DNA of 64,000 bases from Reticulascus tulasneorum (Eukaryota > Ascomycota > Sordariomycetes > Glomerellales > Reticulascaceae), in contig LSAX01000003.1 of assembly GCA_001557505.1 (NCBI GenBank), positions 4,650,001 to 4,714,000 of the forward strand, read 5' to 3'. Below are positions 59,008 to 64,000 of the stretch, one piece after another (the stretch's first letter is position 1; every line of letters starts with the position of its first letter). Under the pieces are notes generated by a model, which saw nothing but the letters and a program-made list of their open reading frames with translations, made no database searches and was not told the origin of the DNA. The position numbers and the translations under genes are program-made.

Positions 59008-60455
59008 ATGGAGGACAACGCGATACGAAATTCACAGCCTGGGCTTGAGGTTCATTATCAAGAGGCACCAATTGCGACGGACCCAAAGCCGGCTCAATAC
59101 CCAGAAGTATCTGAATACCAAGACCAAGGGAAGCCAGCTCCCATGTACGGCCAGTACACCGGTTACAGCCCGCCAGAAGACCAGCATTATTCAGAAGCGC
59201 CCGTCAAAACCTCCCCCAACAAGAAGCGTCTGAGATGGATTATCATTGGTGTGGCTGCTCTGGTACTCATCGCTGTTGCGGGAGTCGTCGGCGGAGTAAT
59301 AGGATACAAGATGAAAAGCGATGACCAGAAGTCAACAGAGGACGACAAAACCACAAGCCCCCCAAGCACAAACGGCACAATACCTGCATCGACGAAAATA
59401 CGAGCGAACTCGCAACTTGGAGCAACGGGCTATTACTTCGGGAAGGACTATCGCATCCAGATCTTCTACCAAGGCCCCGAGGATAGGCTGCGATACTCTG
59501 TGTATCAGACCGGCTTTGAAAAGTGGACTACACCACAGGAAGTCAACGCTGCGGCAATTCCTGGTACTCCTTTTGGCGCAGCCACGCTCGCGATATCTCC
59601 GAATCCAGTACGTCTCCGAAGCCCTACGGCTTTTTGTGTCATGCTCTGGGCAACGGCTAACCTTTACTGCAGGATCTCCCCCCTTCCTTTCAAACCGAAG
59701 TGTTCTTCATCTCCACGCCCAACAGGCTGAGCGGCCAGAACTGGAGGGATGGCTTTGACGCCGCGGGTCTCTCGGACAGCATTTCCAAGAACTCGATCAC
59801 TCTCGCGCCAGAGACCCAGATGGGTGCGTATTGGCCCAGCATTATCACGCAAACCAGCTCAGGCACCGTGCAAGAGACCTTTTTCAACGCCAGCACCGCC
59901 AGTTTTTCCGGGCCCTTGGATCTTCCGGTCGAGGGGTCGCCCGGCTCTTCACTTCTTGCGCTGCCAAGAGATGTAAATCACTCTGCTGGAGAACAGACAC
60001 CACTCCCGAGTATGAGGATCATCTACCGCAACAAGGATGGTCAGCTCGTTGCATTCGACCGCGATCGCACTGGTACCCAGGTCTCCACGTCTGGCTCCCT
60101 TCCCGTCAGTCTCGGCGAGAACGCTGCCATAGCCGGCTTCGCGACAGCAAGGTCAGGCACAGTAGGCGCGGTCAACACCTGGGTTCTGTATCAGGCGACT
60201 GATGGCTCCATCGAGTACGTCTTCCAAGATGATGACACAGGCTGGAAGGGGCCTAGGAAAGATCCCGTGTTCGATGGCGCCGATAATCCAACACACATTA
60301 CCTGTGTCACAGCTTCTTCGATGGGTGCCCCGAGTGTGCCGCTAATAAGCTCCAACAACATCAGCAATTGCTTTTTCCAGGTGGGCAAAGCTCTGAGGCA
60401 AGTGCATTTTGATGGAACGAAATGGGTCACTGTTGGCTTTGTGCCCATCCCGTAG
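59008..60455 (+). CDS. Single-pass membrane protein with fucose-specific-lectin-like ectodomain
   Basis: The model is two exons, 59008-59607 and 59673-60455, 460 residues, joined by a 65 nt phase-0 intron. The cytoplasmic N-terminus of about 75 residues is rich in Pro, Tyr and Gln. KKRLRWIIIGVAALVLIAVAG opens a signal-anchor span (about 75-100), so the topology is type II. After a Ser/Thr/Pro stalk, the ectodomain has repeated blades with the pattern of fungal fucose lectins (AAL/AFL): RIQIFYQGPEDRLRYSVY, MRIIYRNKDGQLVAFDR, TWVLYQATDGSIEYVFQDD and a final QVHFDGTKW. Such domains form a beta-propeller with sugar sites between blades. Cell-surface glycan recognition is the expected role. Whether the sugar-binding Arg/Glu/Trp set is complete needs a structural model. 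Confidence 0.82.
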
Positions 60456-60869
60456 AGAGGATTTGGAGATTTTTCTAGCATGTGGCTTGCCACTATTTTG
60501 TTGGGCATGCCTACACATGGTGGTGTAGGTTGTAGCATTTGGGAAGCATGGGTTTAGGAGCGGAGTTCATATTGGGGGAGATTACTATTAGTTGCTTCTA
60601 TTGAATTACATCTTGTGATCCTTACTCCCGGGGTACTCTTATTGGCATTGAGAAGCTCATTCAAGATGTTGAACTCGTGTGCCTCAAAAGCGAGTTTATC
60701 AGGCACATCCTTACAGACGGTCAGGGCTCTGAAAGATGGACAGGCATGTTGATAGTCAGCTAGCGCAGAGAGACGGCACGGATCCAGTATCCGAGAATGA
60801 GTTTGACCTTTTGAATATCAGTTCATGCTATGTGCAAATGTCCCGTGACACGGCATTTCTGCTCTCTCT
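60456..60869. other. Convergent 3' flanks
   Basis: This spacer is between the lectin-like gene and the superoxide dismutase gene. No coding signal is seen. Confidence 0.5.
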
Positions 60870-61718
60870 TTATTTCTCGAATCTCTTCGCAACAGTCGAC
60901 CAGTTGATTACATTCCAGATAGCGTCAAAGTACTCGGCCTTTCTGTTTTGATACTGTAGGTAATACGCATGCTCCCAGGCATCGATTCCCAACAAGGGAG
61001 TCAAGTTGCCGGTGACAGGATCTTGGTTTGCTCGGGTTACTAGGCCGAGCGTACCGCTCGTCTTGTCCTTGACCAGCCATGCCCAGCCACTGCCTTGAAT
61101 GCCAGCCAAGGCGGTATTTACTTGTTTCCTGAGGGTATCGAAGGAGCCAAAGTCCTCGCCGATTGCTTTCTGTAACACCAAAATGTGAGTGCTGGTTCTA
61201 AAAATATGCGTACGACGAGCCGCATGGGGGATGGATCTAAACGCACAGCCAAAGCACCTTCTGGCTCACCGCCACCTCCCTTGCTGTTTGGCGCGAGGTT
61301 CTCCCAGAACAGCGAGTGATTCACATGACCGCCACCGTGGAAGTTGATTAGTGGTGCTTGGGCGGCAGCCTTGGTATAATCGCCCTTGGCCTCGGCTTCG
61401 GTAACAGCGTCGAGAGCGGTATTCAGGCCATTGACGTAGGTCTGATGGTGCTTGGAGTGATGCAGCTCCATGATCTTGCCGTTGATATAAGGCTCAAGTG
61501 CGCCATAGTCATCTACGCCCGCGAGAAACCCAGATTAGTGTCGTGTTCGGAATGGATGGCCAGATGAGAAAGCATTGAGTCTGCTCACACTGCAGATCGG
61601 GCAACGTGGCTTTGCCACGTACGAAGACGGTGCTGGCGATGGCAGCCACAGGCGTCGCAGCACGAGCTCGAAGCGCTGTGCGGAGAGCCGGAGCTGTTCG
61701 AAGTAGAGTATTCGACAT
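60870..61718 (-). CDS. sod2: Mitochondrial Mn/Fe superoxide dismutase
   Basis: The model is three exons, 61589-61718, 61247-61512 and 60870-61169, 231 residues. The first 35 residues ([18 protein letters not shown]) are Arg/Ala-rich without acids, a typical mitochondrial presequence. The mature part starts near [18 protein letters not shown]. Metal ligands are visible: His in [12 protein letters not shown], His in [13 protein letters not shown], and Asp and His in [15 protein letters not shown]. The enzyme should dismutate superoxide to H2O2 and O2 in the matrix. [10 protein letters not shown] with the overall form favours manganese, but metal use is inferred. Introns of 76 and 77 nt keep frame. 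It is divergent from the Psf3 gene, with 500 bp between start codons. Confidence 0.95.
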
Positions 61719-62218
61719 ATTGTCTGTTTGTTCCGAGTGGAAGTTAGCGCGAAGAAAAGGAAAGGGGTGGTCCAAATGGAAGTTTCTTTTCGGTGAGGGC
61801 AGTCAGGTGATGTCTAGTTAGGCTTGGGAAGGAATTGAGGAATACCTGTGATGGAATGTGCGGATGTATTTCAAGTCGAGATCACAGCGAGGCGTTGGAG
61901 CTGGCTCGGTTTGCGACCTTGCAATGCCCGAGCTTCGGGCATGTGACGCATGTCGTCATGCCCATGACATAAGGTCACGAATGTACCTAAGTAGCACTAC
62001 GTAGTACTTGCCTCATTCAGGCGAGGTACATACACAGGGTGGGTGGGCAGGCTTCCAATCATTGTGGCTTGTCCATGTGGCTCCAAATGTGGCTGGTTCA
62101 GGCCCACTGGCTCCAACGCGTCCAATTCCGTCGCGGTCTCCCCAAAGCTCTACCCCTCCAACGGCGAAGTTGTTGTATGAGCGCAACCGGCGTTCAACGC
62201 AAATTCGGCCTCTCAAAG
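61719..62218. other. Divergent promoter region between sod2 and psf3
   Basis: A 500 bp shared upstream region. It contains CTACGTAGTA at 61997-62006. No gene is seen. Confidence 0.5.
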
Positions 62219-62839
62219 ATGGCTTACTATGATATTGATGCTATTCTGACAGATGCGGAGGTGCGTATCACAAACATTGCCCTTGTCATTCCGGTCTCTT
62301 CAGGCTTACAGCTGCTAACTCTTTCCCAGAAAGTCACCTGCACATTCCAACTCGATGTGTCCGGTCTAGGCTATCTGGACAACACTCCGTCCCAACCCCT
62401 CAAAGCCGGCACCCAAGTCACCCTCCCTCTCTGGCTTGCCGAAATGCTCGCACTTGCCAGTAGCGGAGAAGCAGAAGAGTCCAAAGCCCCCGTCAAGCTT
62501 AGTCTTCCCAGTGCACTATCCAACCATGTAGTGCAAGCGCTGAAAGCCGATTCGCGAGCCGTACCTATCCGAGACCAGAGCGCGCACTTTTACGGCTTGG
62601 GGACACGGATGCTAGATCTGTTTGAGGAGAAGGGGCTGAGTGCTATGCTCAGGAAGACATTTATGACGAGGGCGACGGATATCTCGTTACACGCGAGGAA
62701 GGCTGGGGACGATGGTGTTGGCGGGTCCGGGGAAGAGTTCCTGCGGGGCCTGGACGAGTGGGAGAGGGTGTTGTTTCGCAAGGCACATGATGGAACAAAG
62801 GCAGGGAGGGAGTGGATGGAAAATGTTAAAAAGCATTGA
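62219..62839 (+). CDS. psf3: GINS complex subunit Psf3 (DNA replication)
   Basis: The model is two exons, 62219-62260 and 62330-62839, giving 183 residues, the usual length for Psf3. The start MAYYDIDAILTDAE joins KVTCTFQLDVSGLGYLD across a 69 nt intron. The conserved B-domain-like N-terminus (YDID..L.D....C.F) and the Leu-rich KAGTQVTLPLWLAEML segment are characteristic. The helical A-domain contains HFYGLGTRMLDLF. GINS (Sld5, Psf1-3) joins Cdc45 and Mcm2-7 in the CMG helicase at replication forks. An in-frame longer start upstream exists only as a chance extension. The disordered Gly-rich loop before EEFLRGLDEWERVLF is ordinary for the family. Confidence 0.9.
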   Translation: MAYYDIDAILTDAEVRITNIALVIPVSSGLQLLTLSQKVTCTFQLDVSGLGYLDNTPSQPLKAGTQVTLPLWLAEMLALASSGEAEESKAPVKLSLPSALSNHVVQALKADSRAVPIRDQSAHFYGLGTRMLDLFEEKGLSAMLRKTFMTRATDISLHARKAGDDGVGGSGEEFLRGLDEWERVLFRKAHDGTKAGREWMENVKKH

Positions 62840-63402
62840 GAGGGACAACCATCATATCCTGACATCGGGACTGGATGGTTTAAGTGATCATTTCTCCAAT
62901 GATACCACGACACTGGCAGACACAATTCCAACGCAGACTCCGATCAAGAAGAGCGACGAGGCAGGGTAATGGTCCCTCTACAGACTCAGTCACTGGGTCC
63001 GCTAGCGTTCGCCATACACAACGCGCGCAGCACAGGCGAGCTCGCTCTTCCGCGGCACAATAACAGCCTTATAGCAGCTGGGATGCTGCTGAATGGCTAC
63101 ATGACATGGACCCTCGGTCTCGCGCTTGGAAATGGAGATGGGAGTCTAAAACCCATGCTGATAACGCAGTACATGTCACCCAAGGTTCTGCTCGGGGCTC
63201 GGTGATTTGCGTTAGGCGCGATGCATGGATAGCCAAATAGATTCCTCCAAGATCACAACGATATTCCAAGAGAGCATGTACAGGTCGGTAGTATGGTTTA
63301 TGTGCATGCCAAACTTAATGTCTCGATGTTCCAAGTGTACGTAAGTTCTCCGAGTTGGGCACTGTTTGCGGCATAGTGGTTTTAGCTTGATGCTACTACG
63401 TA

Positions 63403-63416
63403 GTAGGTACTAGGTA
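63403..63416. promoter_or_regulatory. 14-bp perfect palindrome CTACTACGTAGTAG
   Basis: The palindrome is perfect and lies about 390 bp upstream of the ATG at 63801, followed directly by overlapping GGTACTA units. It contains the CTACGTAGTA word found upstream of the lectin gene and between sod2 and psf3. A dimeric transcription-factor site is an inference. Confidence 0.4.
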
Positions 63417-63645
63417 CTACGCGGTACTTGGAATGGTATTGCACAGATATATGCTCAACAGCCATAACTTTGCTCCTTGGTTCTTTGCATATTTGCCCAG
63501 TGCCATATAACTTACACTGCGGGCGATCGCCCCCCTCCCAACTCCAGGTTGGGCGATAATAATGGCGGGGTCGACCGAGGAGATAGCGATTTTCTGGGTA
63601 GTCGGCGGGCTCCGAACACTACCCGCCTACTCTCCGCCAACAGGA

Positions 63646-63653
63646 TATATAAG
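63646..63653 (+). promoter_or_regulatory. TATA box of the last gene
   Basis: TATATAAG lies 148 bp before the ATG at 63801, in a GC-rich promoter. It supports that ATG as the real start. Confidence 0.6.
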
Positions 63654-63800
63654 GAGCTGCCAGCCAGCATCCCAGAGGTCGTTGGAATACAATTTGAAAA
63701 CAGCAAGAAGTCAATCCTGAAGATTACCTGATCTTGCGAAACCATTTCCGAGAAAGACACTCAATCGGTGCCAACTGCTCTATTCACCAAAACACTTCAA

Positions 63801-64000
63801 ATGGCCTCCAACGCGACTGTCGAGCCCCTCTCCCTCCCTGACCAATCCGGGTTGGATATCGGGGCCATCGTCTCCAATGTTGATGTTGAGAATCTCACCG
63901 GTAAGATAACAAATCTCTGTGGCTTGGAAACGTTCCGATGATGCTGTGACATGTTTGGGAGAATACCCGTGTAATCGGTAACCTCCTCTGGTAAGCAACC
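63801..64000 (+). CDS. 5' end of a gene, possibly a TauD-like 2-oxoglutarate dioxygenase
   Basis: The ATG (context TTCAAATGG) opens 33 codons in exon 1 (63801-63900), ending at a consensus donor GTAAGA in phase 1. The rest lies beyond the window or in the intron. The only hint of function is LDIGAIVSNVDVENLT, which resembles the IGAEIxGVDL start of taurine/sulfonate dioxygenases. That is weak, and many other families could fit. Confidence 0.4.

Larger units (their letters stand above)
62840..63800. other. Intergenic upstream of the last gene
   Basis: It contains a 14-bp perfect palindrome and a TATA box (both listed). No further gene is supported. Confidence 0.5.

Overview
The window is nuclear DNA of a filamentous ascomycete (Pezizomycotina, most likely a sordariomycete). 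The evidence is many short GT-AG introns of about 49-75 nt with CTAAC-like branch sites, TATA boxes 110-240 bp upstream of some genes, long gene-poor spacers, and a typical mould gene set (Lis1/PAC1, proteinase K-like subtilase, SIT4-associated protein, fungal C2H2 protein, berberine-bridge-like oxidase, amino-acid permease). I cannot name the genus. No tRNA, rRNA, CRISPR array or intact transposon was recognised. Gene models were spliced by eye from reading frame, splice consensus and family motifs.

Layout. 0-6 kb: 3' end of a Lis1/PAC1 gene, a membrane-anchored aspartic-protease-like protein that seems to lack the first catalytic motif, and a four-exon LITAF-type zinc protein. 6-11 kb: a very large fusion of an indoleamine-2,3-dioxygenase-like heme domain, a ferredoxin-NADP-reductase-type flavin module, a cytochrome b5 domain and an uncharacterised helical region. 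13-19 kb: a secreted subtilase and the G-patch spliceosome-disassembly protein TFIP11/Ntr1. 21.7-28.6 kb: a SIT4 phosphatase-associated protein with an in-frame TAG in its linker, then an alpha/beta hydrolase. 31.5-39.5 kb: an uninterrupted NRPS-shaped open frame of 2654 codons whose carrier, condensation and adenylation motifs are nearly all destroyed. 41.6-45.3 kb: a bicovalent-FAD oxidoreductase and a small protein ending in six Cys-Cys octapeptides. 45.3-51.6 kb has no supported gene. 51.6-64 kb is a housekeeping-like block: permease, C2H2 protein, membrane-tethered fucose-lectin-like protein, mitochondrial Mn/Fe superoxide dismutase, GINS subunit Psf3 and the first exon of a further gene.

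How the genes relate. Most are unlinked single genes. The parts most worth attention are the pseudo-NRPS with an oxidoreductase 2 kb downstream, the IDO-like/reductase/b5 fusion, which looks like a self-contained electron chain feeding an oxygenase, and several proteins with PPxY motifs (LITAF-like, Cys-repeat protein, permease N-terminus) that could be clients or adaptors of a Rsp5/NEDD4-type ubiquitin ligase.
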